Positions 16,590-25,777 of a DNA stretch of 64,000 nt are shown piece by piece. The notes beneath the pieces are model-generated. The model did no database searches and was not told the origin of the DNA. It saw only the letters and a program-made list of their open reading frames with translations. The stretch comes from JBJXHN01 sp046233135. Lineage in GTDB: Bacteria > Pseudomonadota > Alphaproteobacteria > Rhodospirillales > Rhodospirillaceae. A program made the position numbers and the translations under genes. Location of the stretch: the NCBI GenBank assembly GCA_046233135.1, contig JBJXHN010000010.1, positions 1 to 64,000 on the forward strand, written 5' to 3'. Position 1 is the first letter of the stretch. Each line of letters begins with the position of its first letter.

Positions 16590-18041
16590 CTATTCGTTGA
16601 TCAGGGCCAGCTTCAGCGGGTGGTGGCGCATGGTGCGGTCCACATTGGGCACCGGATAGGTGCCGCTGAAGCAGGCGTCGCAGAACTGCGGCCGTTCGGC
16701 ATTGCGGCAGTGGATCCCGGCCGCACGGTACAGGCCGTCCAGCGAGACGTAGGCCAGGCTGTCGACCCCCAGCAGCTTGGCCATTTCCTCCAGGGTGTGG
16801 TTGGCGGCCAGCAGCTTGTCCTTCTCCGGCGTGTCGATGCCGTAGAAGCAGGGGTGGGTGGTCGGTGGCGAGGAGATGCGCATATGCACCTCGGTGGCGC
16901 CGGCCTGGCGCACCATTTCAACGATCTTGGTCGAGGTGGTGCCGCGCACGATGCTGTCGTCCACCAGGATCACCCGCTTGCCCGCCAGCTGAGACCGGTT
17001 GGGGCTGTGCTTGCGCTTCACCCCCAGATGCCGGGTCTTGTCCGTCGGCTGGATGAAGGTGCGCCCCACATAGTGGTTGCGGATGATGCCGTATTCGAAG
17101 GGCAGGCCCGCTTCGGCCGCGTAGCCCAGGGCGGCGGGCACGCCGCTGTCGGGCACCGGCACCACCACGTCGGCTTCCACGCCGCTTTCCCGGGCGATTT
17201 CCCGCCCGATGGCCTTGCGGACTTCATAGACGCTGCGGTCCTCGACGATGCTGTCGGGGCGGGCGAAGTAGATGTATTCGAAGACGCAGAAGTGATTGGG
17301 CTGCTGCGGGAAGGGATGGACGCTGCGCAGGCCCTTTTCGGTGATGATGATCAGTTCGCCGGGCTCCACGTCGCGGATATATTCGGCGCCGATGATGTCC
17401 AGCGCGCAGGTTTCCGACGCCAGGACGAAGGCGTTGTCCAGCTGGCCGAGCACCAGGGGGCGGATCCCCATGGGGTCGCGCACGCCGAACAGGGCGTTGT
17501 CGGTCATCGCCACCAGGGAATAGGCCCCCTGGACTTGGCGCAGGGCGTCGATGATCCGTTCTTCCACCGATGAACAGATCGAAATCGCCACCAGGTGGAT
17601 GATCACTTCGGTGTCCGAGGTGGACTGGAACAGGCACCCGCGATGGACCAGCTTTTCGCGCAGGGTCATGGCGTTGGTCAGGTTGCCGTTATGGGCCACG
17701 GCCAGACCGCCGAAGGCGAATTCGGCAAACAGCGGCTGGATATTGCGCATCGCCGTGCCGCCGCTGGTGGAATAGCGCACATGCCCGATGGCCAGTTCGC
17801 CGGTCAGCTGGGCCATGGTCTGTTCGGAGTTGAAGTTCTCCGACACATGCCCCGGACCCTTGGCCGAGTGGTATCCCTCGCCGTCGAACGTGACCATGCC
17901 GGCGGCTTCCTGCCCCCGGTGCTGCAGGGCGTGCAGCCCCAGGGCGGTGTGCGCCGCCGCGTCAGGGTCCCCGAAAACCCCGAATACACCGCACTCTTCG
18001 TGCAGCTTGTCGTCGTCGAAGGGATGAGTGGTCAGATCCAT
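16590..18041 (-). CDS. purF: Amidophosphoribosyltransferase PurF
   Basis: A 483-residue enzyme for the first committed step of purine synthesis: PRPP plus glutamine gives phosphoribosylamine. A 16-residue propeptide precedes the N-terminal nucleophile Cys17 (EECGVFGVFG). The glutaminase domain shows HRGQEAAGM, the phosphoribosyltransferase domain has the PRPP loop VILVDDSIVRGTT. The C-terminal part has CRNAERPQFCDACFSG, with cysteines that bind a [4Fe-4S] cluster in related enzymes. The frame stays open far upstream through cvpA, but the family start at 18041 is clear. cvpA lies just upstream, the usual partner order. Confidence 0.97.
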   Translation of the reverse strand: MDLTTHPFDDDKLHEECGVFGVFGDPDAAAHTALGLHALQHRGQEAAGMVTFDGEGYHSAKGPGHVSENFNSEQTMAQLTGELAIGHVRYSTSGGTAMRNIQPLFAEFAFGGLAVAHNGNLTNAMTLREKLVHRGCLFQSTSDTEVIIHLVAISICSSVEERIIDALRQVQGAYSLVAMTDNALFGVRDPMGIRPLVLGQLDNAFVLASETCALDIIGAEYIRDVEPGELIIITEKGLRSVHPFPQQPNHFCVFEYIYFARPDSIVEDRSVYEVRKAIGREIARESGVEADVVVPVPDSGVPAALGYAAEAGLPFEYGIIRNHYVGRTFIQPTDKTRHLGVKRKHSPNRSQLAGKRVILVDDSIVRGTTSTKIVEMVRQAGATEVHMRISSPPTTHPCFYGIDTPEKDKLLAANHTLEEMAKLLGVDSLAYVSLDGLYRAAGIHCRNAERPQFCDACFSGTYPVPNVDRTMRHHPLKLALINE

Positions 18042-18166
18042 GGCGTTCTGGCAGATCCTGCTGCGGGTTCGGACGAACCGGCGTGGCCGGTTCGTTTGGG
18101 AGGTGTCGTCGATATGCCTCGTGACCGGTGCGGCCGTCAGCAGCGGCGCCGGCGTCGCGCGCGGCA

Positions 18167-18898
18167 TCACTGGGTGTTCTGCTGGATCACCCGGTTCAAG
18201 TCGTCCCGTTCGCCCGACGTATAGCCGGGGTCGGTCGACTCCGGCGTCGCCGCGCGCGGCTGGGGATTGTTCAGCCGTTCGAAAGTTTCCTGGGCTTCCT
18301 GGGCCTGGCGGGCGGTGTCCATCAGGGTTTCCGCCTTGTCCTTGGCCTCCGTCGCGCCTTGGCGCAGCGACCGTTCGCGAACCCGCAATTCCTCGGGCAG
18401 CATGGCCATTGCCGCCGTGGTCCCCCGTTCGATCATCGGCATGCTCTTGGCCTGGCGCATCCAGGTGGGCTGGCGGTCGGGCGGCAGCAGCCAGCTCATC
18501 GCCGCATAGCCGACGACCACGAACACCATCCCGCGCAGCAGCCCGAAAACGAAGCCCAGCGAGCGGTCCAGGGTGTTCAGGGCGCTTTTCTGCACCTGCT
18601 TGCCGATGATCGCCGCAACGATGGACAGAATCAGCAAGGTCACCACGAACAGCGCCGCACCGGCCGCGATATCGGCGGCCAAGGCCCGGTCGGGAAGCCA
18701 CTTCACGTCCGGAATCACATCCATGAACCACGGCGACAGGGCCGGAATGCCGTAGACGGCGGCCAGGATCGCCCCGATCCAGGCGGCGATGTTCAGCACC
18801 TCGTGCACGAACCCGCGAAAGAAGGCGAGGATCCCCGACACCAGAAGGACCAGGAGCACCCCCACGTCGATGGGGTTGACGGGCCAGGCTTCGATCAT
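18167..18898 (-). CDS. cvpA: CvpA family membrane protein
   Basis: A 243-residue inner-membrane protein with four hydrophobic segments in the first 145 residues (about 10-30, 35-52, 72-95, 108-130) and the family motif FRGFVHEVLNIAAWIG. The C-terminal 95 residues are hydrophilic and helical. CvpA is needed for colicin V production in E. coli and has been linked to envelope and bile stress; the molecular role is unclear. Its ATG overlaps the radA stop (ATGA, 18895-18898), and purF follows after 125 bases. Confidence 0.93.
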   Translation of the reverse strand: MIEAWPVNPIDVGVLLVLLVSGILAFFRGFVHEVLNIAAWIGAILAAVYGIPALSPWFMDVIPDVKWLPDRALAADIAAGAALFVVTLLILSIVAAIIGKQVQKSALNTLDRSLGFVFGLLRGMVFVVVGYAAMSWLLPPDRQPTWMRQAKSMPMIERGTTAAMAMLPEELRVRERSLRQGATEAKDKAETLMDTARQAQEAQETFERLNNPQPRAATPESTDPGYTSGERDDLNRVIQQNTQ

Positions 18899-20307
18899 TG
18901 GGCTGCATCTCCGGGCTGAGGGCCATCGGGCGGACCGAGCAGGGCAACTAGGTCCTGCAGGTGTCCGATCTCGCGCATACGCAACCCTTCCTTTGGCCCC
19001 GTCCCTTTCGACCGGCCATCCCGGGGGCGGGACGGGGTAAGGGCCTGGGCGAAACCCAACTTGGCGGCTTCCTTCAGGCGCTGGTCGCCATGGGCGACGG
19101 CACGCACTTCTCCGGACAGGCCAATCTCGCCGAAAACCACCATGTCTGCCGGGGTCGGTTCCCCCGAATGGGCGGAGACCAGGGCGGCGGCGACGGCCAG
19201 ATCAGCGGCCGGTTCATTGATCCTCAACCCGCCGGCCACGTTCAAATAAACGTCATTGCCGCCCAACGCAAGGCCGCACCGGGCTTCGAGAACGGCCATG
19301 ATCATCGCCAATCGTCCACTGTCCCATCCAACCACCGCGCGACGCGGTGTGCCGGCACCGGATGGTCCCACAAGCGCCTGAATTTCCACCAGCATCGGCC
19401 GCGTCCCTTCCATCCCGGCGAAGACGCAGGATCCGGTGACATTGCCCCGCCGTTCGGCCAGGAACAGGGCCGAGGGATTGGGGACTTCCGCCAGCCCCGA
19501 ATCGGCCATGGCAAAGACGCCGATTTCGTCGGTGGCGCCGAATCGGTTTTTCACCGCGCGCAGGATGCGGAACTGGTGGCCGCGCTCCCCTTCGAAATAC
19601 AGAACGGCATCGACCATATGTTCCATCACCCGGGGGCCGGCCAGCTGGCCTTCCTTGGTCACGTGGCCCACCAGGAACAGGGCGAAGCCCCGGCGCTTGG
19701 CCAGGCGGATCAGTTCGTGGCTGCCCGCCCGCACCTGGGCCACCGTGCCCGGCGCCGAATCCAGGGTATCCAGGTGCATGGTCTGGATCGAGTCGATGAC
19801 CACCGCATCCGGCGCCTCGCCGCTATCGAGGGTGGCGACGATGTCGCGGATGCTGGTGGCCGCCGCCAGGGCCACCGGCGCGTCGGTCAGTCTCAGGCGG
19901 GCGGCGCGCAGGCGCACCTGCTCGATCGCCTCTTCCCCCGAGATGTAGACGCAGCGGGTGCCCGCCCGGGCCAGGCCGGCGCAGGCCTGCAGCAGCAGGG
20001 TGGACTTGCCGATACCTGGATCCCCGCCCACCAGCAGCGCCGAGCCGGGCACCAGCCCGCCACCCGCCACCCGGTCCAGCTCGCTGATGCCGGTCAGCAG
20101 GCGCGGCGGCGGCTTGTTCTCGCCCTTCAGGCCGACGAAGGTCAGCTTGCGGCCGCCCCGGCCCCCGGTCGCCCCCTTGGGTAGGGGGTCGGGAGGAGCC
20201 TCTTCGACCACCGTGTTCCATTCGTCGCAGGCTTCACATTTGCCCTGCCAGCGGGGATAGACCGCCCCGCAGGACTGGCAGACGAACCGGGCCTGGGCGC
20301 GGGCCAT
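18895..20307 (-). CDS. radA: DNA repair protein RadA
   Basis: A 470-residue RadA (Sms) protein that acts with RecA in recombination by driving branch migration. It has the N-terminal zinc finger (C10-x2-C13 and C24-x2-C27), Walker A GGDPGIGKST, the RadA-specific KNRFG motif and a C-terminal Lon-like domain with GEIGLSGEVRAV. The start at 20307 overlaps the stop of the upstream kinase-like gene (TGATG). The C-terminus ends in a short proline/glycine tail. Confidence 0.96.
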   Translation of the reverse strand: MARAQARFVCQSCGAVYPRWQGKCEACDEWNTVVEEAPPDPLPKGATGGRGGRKLTFVGLKGENKPPPRLLTGISELDRVAGGGLVPGSALLVGGDPGIGKSTLLLQACAGLARAGTRCVYISGEEAIEQVRLRAARLRLTDAPVALAAATSIRDIVATLDSGEAPDAVVIDSIQTMHLDTLDSAPGTVAQVRAGSHELIRLAKRRGFALFLVGHVTKEGQLAGPRVMEHMVDAVLYFEGERGHQFRILRAVKNRFGATDEIGVFAMADSGLAEVPNPSALFLAERRGNVTGSCVFAGMEGTRPMLVEIQALVGPSGAGTPRRAVVGWDSGRLAMIMAVLEARCGLALGGNDVYLNVAGGLRINEPAADLAVAAALVSAHSGEPTPADMVVFGEIGLSGEVRAVAHGDQRLKEAAKLGFAQALTPSRPRDGRSKGTGPKEGLRMREIGHLQDLVALLGPPDGPQPGDAAQ

Positions 20308-21059
20308 CAGCCCCGGTCCCCGCTTTGGGAGGATGTGCTTTGGGCCGGTTTGTCCCGGGCGGCCTTGCCCTGCGGCGTATCGACGAAGGTGCGGTCGTTG
20401 GCGCCCTCGCGGTCGGACCAGTGGAAGATCTTGCGGGTGATGAACAGATAGGGCGTCTTGTAGAGCCTGCGCCACAGCCGCGATGCCGGCGAGGGGGTGC
20501 GGACAATGGCCCATTCGCGGGCGGTCATGGCATCAGGGCAGTATTTGCGCTTGTGCTTCAGCAGGTGGCGCAGGTCTTCGCGGGCCAGGGTGCGGAACAG
20601 CCAGCCCTTGCGGCGATGGACGGTGGCGATCTGGAAATCGATGATCGCCGGCCGTTCCCCGTCACAGACCAGCCAGTTGGGCTCCTTGGCTAGATCGTTG
20701 TGGGCGATGCCCAGGCGGTGCAGGGTGCGCAGCTGGCGGAAGGCCTCGGCATAGAAGGAGCGGGTGCGGGTCTGGCTTTCCCAAAGCGGCCGGCCTTCGA
20801 TCCAGCCGCGATAGAGGTCGCCGTCCTTGACCGCCAGCAGGGCCGGCGCCCAGGGCCGGGGGCCGAGGTGCTTCAGGGCCTTGGCCTCGTTGCGGGCGAG
20901 CCAGCGGGCGACGGGTCTGGTCCACCAGCGGGCATAGCCGACATCGCGGCGCACCACCAGCCGGTCTCCGAAACAGGGGGCGCGGCCCAGCTCCATCTTG
21001 CTGAACAGGTCGCCTTTCAAGGTGGTTTCCACGATCCACCCGTCCGGGGGACGGCCCAT
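20307..21059 (-). CDS. Protein-kinase-fold protein (RIO1/lipid-kinase-like)
   Basis: A 250-residue protein with a small kinase-like fold. The catalytic loop is HNDLAKEPNWLV (His120, Asp122, Asn at +5) and the metal-binding segment reads AIIDFQIA, with Gln in place of the Gly of DFG. A glycine-rich loop is not clear, as in RIO and Kdo/heptose kinases. The basic, tryptophan-rich C-terminus (RRLYKTPYLFITRKIFHW) could touch the membrane. The start at 21059 has AAGGAG seven bases upstream, and translation is coupled to radA by overlap. It could phosphorylate a protein or a lipopolysaccharide sugar; the sequence does not decide. Confidence 0.6.
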   Translation of the reverse strand: MGRPPDGWIVETTLKGDLFSKMELGRAPCFGDRLVVRRDVGYARWWTRPVARWLARNEAKALKHLGPRPWAPALLAVKDGDLYRGWIEGRPLWESQTRTRSFYAEAFRQLRTLHRLGIAHNDLAKEPNWLVCDGERPAIIDFQIATVHRRKGWLFRTLAREDLRHLLKHKRKYCPDAMTAREWAIVRTPSPASRLWRRLYKTPYLFITRKIFHWSDREGANDRTFVDTPQGKAARDKPAQSTSSQSGDRG

Positions 21060-21254
21060 GGGTTTGCTCCTTGGTACCGCCCGACTGCGTCGGGCGTATT
21101 GCGTTCCAGCGGCACGCAGCCTTTTACGCGCCATACGGCGCGGCGGCCGCTTGGCCTTGCCTCCCTTGATGAGCTGCGCTCATCGGCGGTCGGTTGTCGA
21201 GGGCGGCTCTCGGCGGCTCTCGGCGGTGGTCGTAGGGGTAAGCGTCGGCATCGG

Positions 21255-22034
21255 TCAGGCCCGGGTGGCCATGGTGATCGGCCCGTCGGCGTGGCCGTTG
21301 ACGAACTGGTCCACGTAAGCGTTGCCGGAGGAATAGACCTGACTGGCCGGGCCGACCCAGATCAGCTTGCCCTGGTGCAGCATGGCGATGCGGTCGGCGA
21401 TCTTGGTGGCGCTGGCCATGTCGTGGGTGATCGAGAGCGCCGTCGCCCCCAGGTCGCGCACGCATTTGACGATCAGGTCGTTGATCACGTCGGCCATGAT
21501 CGGATCCAGGCCGGTGGTCGGTTCGTCGAAGAAGATGATCTCCGGCTTCGCGGCGATGGCGCGGGCCAGGCCGACACGCTTCTGCATGCCGCCCGACAGC
21601 TCCGACGGCGACAGGTCGGCGACGGTGGCGGGGAGCCCCACCTGTGCCAGCTTTTCGATGGCCACGGCGCGGGCCTTGGCGCGCGGTACCTTGCGGGCCT
21701 GCATCAGGCCGAAGGCTACGTTTTCCCAGACCGGCAGGCTGTCGAACAGGGCCGCCCCCTGGAACAGCATGCCGAACTTGCGCATCAGGCGGTCGCGGTC
21801 GCGGGCCTTCATGCCCACGGTTTCCTCGCCGTCCACCTTGATGGAACCGGCGTCGGGGCGCATCAGGCCCAGGATGCATTTCAGGGACACCGACTTGCCC
21901 GTGCCCGAGCCGCCGATGATGACCACGCTTTCCCCCGGCGCGACGGTCAGGTCGACCCCGTCCAGCACCACCTTGGACCCGAAGGCCTTGCGCAGGCCGC
22001 GCAACTCGATTTTCGGTGTTTCGGACTGGCTCAT
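21255..22034 (-). CDS. mlaF: Phospholipid-transport ABC ATPase MlaF
   Basis: A 259-residue ABC ATPase with Walker A GGSGTGKS, signature LSGGMQKR, Walker B IIFFDEPTTGLDP and the His switch SITHDM. The sequence GGMQKRVGLARAIA and the tail segment VDQFVNG are typical of MlaF/Ttg2A, which powers lipid exchange between inner and outer membrane. It overlaps mlaE by four bases. No mlaD, mlaB or mlaC is adjacent. Confidence 0.92.
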   Translation of the reverse strand: MSQSETPKIELRGLRKAFGSKVVLDGVDLTVAPGESVVIIGGSGTGKSVSLKCILGLMRPDAGSIKVDGEETVGMKARDRDRLMRKFGMLFQGAALFDSLPVWENVAFGLMQARKVPRAKARAVAIEKLAQVGLPATVADLSPSELSGGMQKRVGLARAIAAKPEIIFFDEPTTGLDPIMADVINDLIVKCVRDLGATALSITHDMASATKIADRIAMLHQGKLIWVGPASQVYSSGNAYVDQFVNGHADGPITMATRA

Positions 22035-22804
22035 GAGGCGAAGAACAGTTCGGTGATGATGTAGTTGAAGACCAGGATCAGGATCGAGGCACTGACCACC
22101 GCATTGGTGGTCGCCTGACCCACCCCCTGGGCGCCGCCCCGGGAATGGTAGCCGTGATAGCAGCCCATCAGGGCGATCAGGAAGCCGAAGACAGAGGCCT
22201 TCACCAGGCCGCTGACCACATCCATCGGCTCCAGGAACTCCCAGGTGCGGGCAATATAGGCCCCCGGATTGAAGTTCAGCCGCGAGGTGCTGATCAGGTA
22301 GCCGCCGAAGACGCCGATGATGTCGGCCACAAGCACCAGGATCGGCAGCATGGTCAGCCCGGCGATCAGTCGCGGCGCCACCAGATACTTGAACGGGTTG
22401 GTGGACAGTGTGTGCAGGGCATCGATCTGTTCGGTGACCCGCATGGTGCCGATTTCCGCCGCCATCGACGCGCCGATGCGCCCGGCGACCATCAGGCCCG
22501 CCAGCACCGGCCCCAGTTCGCGGGTCATCGACAGCACCACCACCGTGGCCACGGCGCCTTCGGCCGAGAAGCGGGCGAAGCCGGTGTGGCTTTGCAGGGC
22601 CAGCACCATGCCCGAGAAGATGGCCGTCAGCCCCACCACGGGCAGGGAGTAATAGCCGATATCGACCATCTGCCGCAGGATCAGGCGGCTGTGGAAGGGC
22701 GGGCGCAGACAATGGGACAGGCTGGTGGCCGTGAAGATCGACAGCCGTCCCACATGGCGCAGGAAGATCAGGAAAACCCGTCCGACGACGGCGAGGAAGC
22801 TCAT
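22031..22804 (-). CDS. mlaE: Phospholipid-transport permease MlaE
   Basis: A 257-residue MlaE permease with the family signature GYYSLPVVGLTAIFSGMVLALQ (split across about residues 50-72) and about five membrane segments. EIGTMRVTEQIDAL is the conserved cytoplasmic coupling helix. It should form the membrane core of the Mla importer/exporter together with MlaF. The start at 22804 overlaps the alr stop (ATGA) and the stop overlaps the mlaF start. Confidence 0.93.
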   Translation of the reverse strand: MSFLAVVGRVFLIFLRHVGRLSIFTATSLSHCLRPPFHSRLILRQMVDIGYYSLPVVGLTAIFSGMVLALQSHTGFARFSAEGAVATVVVLSMTRELGPVLAGLMVAGRIGASMAAEIGTMRVTEQIDALHTLSTNPFKYLVAPRLIAGLTMLPILVLVADIIGVFGGYLISTSRLNFNPGAYIARTWEFLEPMDVVSGLVKASVFGFLIALMGCYHGYHSRGGAQGVGQATTNAVVSASILILVFNYIITELFFAS

Positions 22805-24057
22805 GAACCGATGGTCTCCGCCTGGCTGCCGCCGTCCCCTGCCGCCGGTGTGCCCGTCACTGATGTACCCGTCATTGATAAGTCCGTCGTTGACTTGAAC
22901 GGGTCGATCCATGTCCGGGGATAGCGGGCACCCAGACGCGTCAACACCTCGTATCCGATGGTGTCGGCGGCACCGGCCAGGTCGTCCACTGTCACGTCGG
23001 GTCCGATCAACTCGATCATCTGGCCCGGTCTCACCAAGGGTTCGGGAACATGGGACACGTCGAACGTCAAAAGATCCATGGACACCCGACCGACAACGGA
23101 CACCCGGTGCCCGGCCAGAAGGCCGGTCGCCCGATTGCCCGCCGCCCGCGGGAATCCATCCGCGTAGCCGACCCCGACCGTTGCAATCCGGGTTCCGGCG
23201 CCGGCGCGGAGCGTCGCACCATAACCAACGGTCCTGGGGGTGTCAATCTGACGCACCTGCAGGATTTTTCCTTGCAAGCGAACCACTTGGTCAACGGGAT
23301 TCGGGCTGCCCGGTGTCGGGTTGCCGCCGTAAAGGGCCACACCCGGCCGGGCGAGGTCCGCCTGCCAGTCCGCGCCGAGGAAAATCCCCGAGGAATTGGC
23401 GAGACTGCCCGGCACCCCGGGAAAGGCCGCGCGGGCCAGGGCGAAGGCATCGCGCTGGGCCGCGTTCAGGGGATGCTCGGGGGTATCGGCACAGGCCAGA
23501 TGGCTCATCACCAGAACCGGCCGCAGGGGTGCCAGCGGGGCAGGATCCTCGACCAGGGCCGCCAGCTCCCGCTCGCTCAGGCCCAGGCGGGTCATGCCTG
23601 TGTCCACATGGATCACCACCGGTGCGGGGGCGCTCAGCCCGGCCGCGACGCAGGCCGCGCCATAGCGGGCGATCTGGTCGGGGCTGTTGAGCACCGGGAT
23701 GATGCCGGCTTCGCGCACCAGATCTTCTGCCCCCGCCGGCGGGCCGGACAGCACGAACACCCGGCCCGGCTGGGGGACCAGGGGGCGGATGGCCAGGGCT
23801 TCGTCGATTTGGGCGACGAAGAAATCGGTGCAGCCGCCGCACACCAGGGCCGGCACCACCCGGGTTGCTCCGCAGCCATAGGCATCGGCCTTGACCACCG
23901 CCGCGCAGGCCGCGCCCCGGTGCAGGCAGGACTTCAGGCGCCGCCAGTTGCCGACGATGGCCCCCAGGTCGATGGTCAGATGGGCGGTCGCCCGGTTCAG
24001 GGCCTCCTGGTCCGCGGTGCCGCTGGTCACGTGATCCCCCGTTGTGTGTCCCGTCAT
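22801..24057 (-). CDS. alr: Alanine racemase
   Basis: A 418-residue fold-type III PLP enzyme making D-alanine for peptidoglycan. PLP-binding Lys56 lies in AVVKADAYG, and the second catalytic residue is the Tyr in TVGYGATLRAG. It is about 40 residues longer than most Alr proteins because of a 25-residue N-terminal and a 25-residue Thr/Gly/Ser-rich C-terminal extension. The start at 24057 overlaps the dnaB stop (ATGA). The dnaB-alr order is common in Alphaproteobacteria and Gammaproteobacteria. Confidence 0.95.
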   Translation of the reverse strand: MTGHTTGDHVTSGTADQEALNRATAHLTIDLGAIVGNWRRLKSCLHRGAACAAVVKADAYGCGATRVVPALVCGGCTDFFVAQIDEALAIRPLVPQPGRVFVLSGPPAGAEDLVREAGIIPVLNSPDQIARYGAACVAAGLSAPAPVVIHVDTGMTRLGLSERELAALVEDPAPLAPLRPVLVMSHLACADTPEHPLNAAQRDAFALARAAFPGVPGSLANSSGIFLGADWQADLARPGVALYGGNPTPGSPNPVDQVVRLQGKILQVRQIDTPRTVGYGATLRAGAGTRIATVGVGYADGFPRAAGNRATGLLAGHRVSVVGRVSMDLLTFDVSHVPEPLVRPGQMIELIGPDVTVDDLAGAADTIGYEVLTRLGARYPRTWIDPFKSTTDLSMTGTSVTGTPAAGDGGSQAETIGS

Positions 24058-25613
24058 TCGTCGACCTCGATGGGGGCCTGGCCGGGCTGAAGGTTGCCGA
24101 AGCGGGTGAAGTTGCCGTCGAAGTACAGGCTGACGCTGCCGATGGGGCCGTGACGCTGCTTGGCGACGATCACTTCGGCCTTGTTGAACACGTCCTCGCA
24201 GCGCTGGATCCAGTGGGCGTGGCGTTCCTGGTAGCGGTCGTCGGTCTCGTCCGGTTTGCGCAGGGGCTCGGCCCGCTCCAGGTAATACTGTTCGCGGAAG
24301 ACGAACATCACCACGTCGGCGTCCTGTTCGATGGATCCGGATTCACGCAAGTCGGCAAGCTGCGGCCGCTTGTCGTCGCGCTGTTCCACCTGACGGGACA
24401 GCTGGGACAGGGCCAGCACCGGCACGTTCAGTTCCTTGGCCAGGGCCTTCAGGCCACGGGTGATGGCCGAGACTTCCTGGACGCGGCTTTCCTTGCTTTC
24501 GTTCTTGCCGCCCTGCAGCAGCTGCAGGTAGTCGATGACGATCATCCCCAGGCCCTTGCCGTGGCCTCCGCCGTGGGTGCGGGCCAGACGGCGGCAGCGG
24601 GTGCGCATCCCCTGAACGGTCAGCGCCGGGGTGTCGTCGATGAACAGCGGCACCTTGTGCAGCCGGGTGCTGACCGCCAGCACCCGGTCGAAATCCTCGT
24701 TCGACAGCTCGCCGGTGCGCAGACGGTGAGAGGACACCTCCGCTTGTTCCGACAGGATACGGGTGGCCAGCTGTTCGGCCGACATTTCCAGCGAGAAGAA
24801 GGCCACGCCCTGCTCGGGCTCTCCGTCCTCCGCCTTTTCCCGGAAGTGGGAGGCGGCGTTGAAGGCGATGGTGGTGGCGAGCGCCGTCTTGCCCATGGAC
24901 GGTCGCCCGGCGAGGATCAGAAGGTCACTGTCGTGCAGGCCGCCCAGTTTCTTGTCCAGGTCGATCAGTTTGGTGGTCACCCCGGCCAGCTCGCCTTCGC
25001 GCTGGTGGGCCTTCTCGGCGATGTTCACCGCCGAAATCAGGCTGTCCTTGAAGGTGCGCAGGCCGCCTTCCTGGTTGCCGGTGGTGGCCAGGTCGAACAG
25101 CTTGCGTTCCGCTTCCTCGATCAGATCGGTGGCGGCGCTGTCCAGGTCGGATTCGAAGGCGTTGTTGACCACGTTGGAGCCGAGGTCGATCAACTCGCGG
25201 CGCAGGTACAGGTCGTAGATCAGGGTGCCGTAGTCTTCAGCGTTGATGATGGTGACCACCGCATCGACCAGGTCCACCAGATAGCGCGCGCCGCCGACCT
25301 CTTCCAGCTCCGGCCGCCGGTCCAGATAGGGCTTCAGGGTCACCGGATTGGCCAGATGGCCACGTTCGATCAGAGTAACGCAGGCATCATAGATGGCGGT
25401 ATGGGCCGGGTGGCTGAAATGGCTGGGGCGCAGGAAGTCGCCGACCTTTTCCAGCACGCGGTTGTTGGTCATCAGGGCACCGAGCAGCGCCTGTTCCGCT
25501 TCCACATTGGCGGGCGGATGGCGCAGTGGCACGGCTGCGTCGGAAGGAGCGGGATCGCCACCGGCGTAGCCGGCAGCCTCGTCCCGGGAGAAGGGGGAGG
25601 GGCTCTGGGTCAT
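24054..25613 (-). CDS. dnaB: Replicative DNA helicase DnaB
   Basis: A 519-residue hexameric helicase for the replication fork. The N-terminal domain (about 25-140: PPANVEAEQALLGALM) binds primase. The RecA-like domain has Walker A AGRPSMGKT, Walker B IVIDYLQLL and the DLRESGSIEQDADVV segment. No intein is present. First gene of the long minus-strand chain; a 164-base gap separates it from the divergent methyltransferase. Confidence 0.97.
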   Translation of the reverse strand: MTQSPSPFSRDEAAGYAGGDPAPSDAAVPLRHPPANVEAEQALLGALMTNNRVLEKVGDFLRPSHFSHPAHTAIYDACVTLIERGHLANPVTLKPYLDRRPELEEVGGARYLVDLVDAVVTIINAEDYGTLIYDLYLRRELIDLGSNVVNNAFESDLDSAATDLIEEAERKLFDLATTGNQEGGLRTFKDSLISAVNIAEKAHQREGELAGVTTKLIDLDKKLGGLHDSDLLILAGRPSMGKTALATTIAFNAASHFREKAEDGEPEQGVAFFSLEMSAEQLATRILSEQAEVSSHRLRTGELSNEDFDRVLAVSTRLHKVPLFIDDTPALTVQGMRTRCRRLARTHGGGHGKGLGMIVIDYLQLLQGGKNESKESRVQEVSAITRGLKALAKELNVPVLALSQLSRQVEQRDDKRPQLADLRESGSIEQDADVVMFVFREQYYLERAEPLRKPDETDDRYQERHAHWIQRCEDVFNKAEVIVAKQRHGPIGSVSLYFDGNFTRFGNLQPGQAPIEVDE

Positions 25614-25777
25614 CGGGGCATCCTACAGCGGACGAGGCCGTCCGGGTAATCGGGATTTCCTGTGGACAAGCTGGGTATAACAGAATCCGTGCGTGACGTA
25701 CGGCTTTGGCGAGCCCCTTGCCCCGGTGGGATGGGGTCCGTATGGTGCCGGCCTGAGATCCATAGGAGTTCCCGCCC

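Noticed and set aside
16590..18947. A 785-codon open frame that would extend purF far upstream through cvpA.
   Set aside because: The extra part lies in the shadow of cvpA, has the composition of a wrong frame, and the purF family start with its 16-residue propeptide is clear at 18041.
24054..25613. Possible intein in dnaB, a common insertion site.
   Set aside because: The helicase motifs are continuous and the length (519 residues) is normal.
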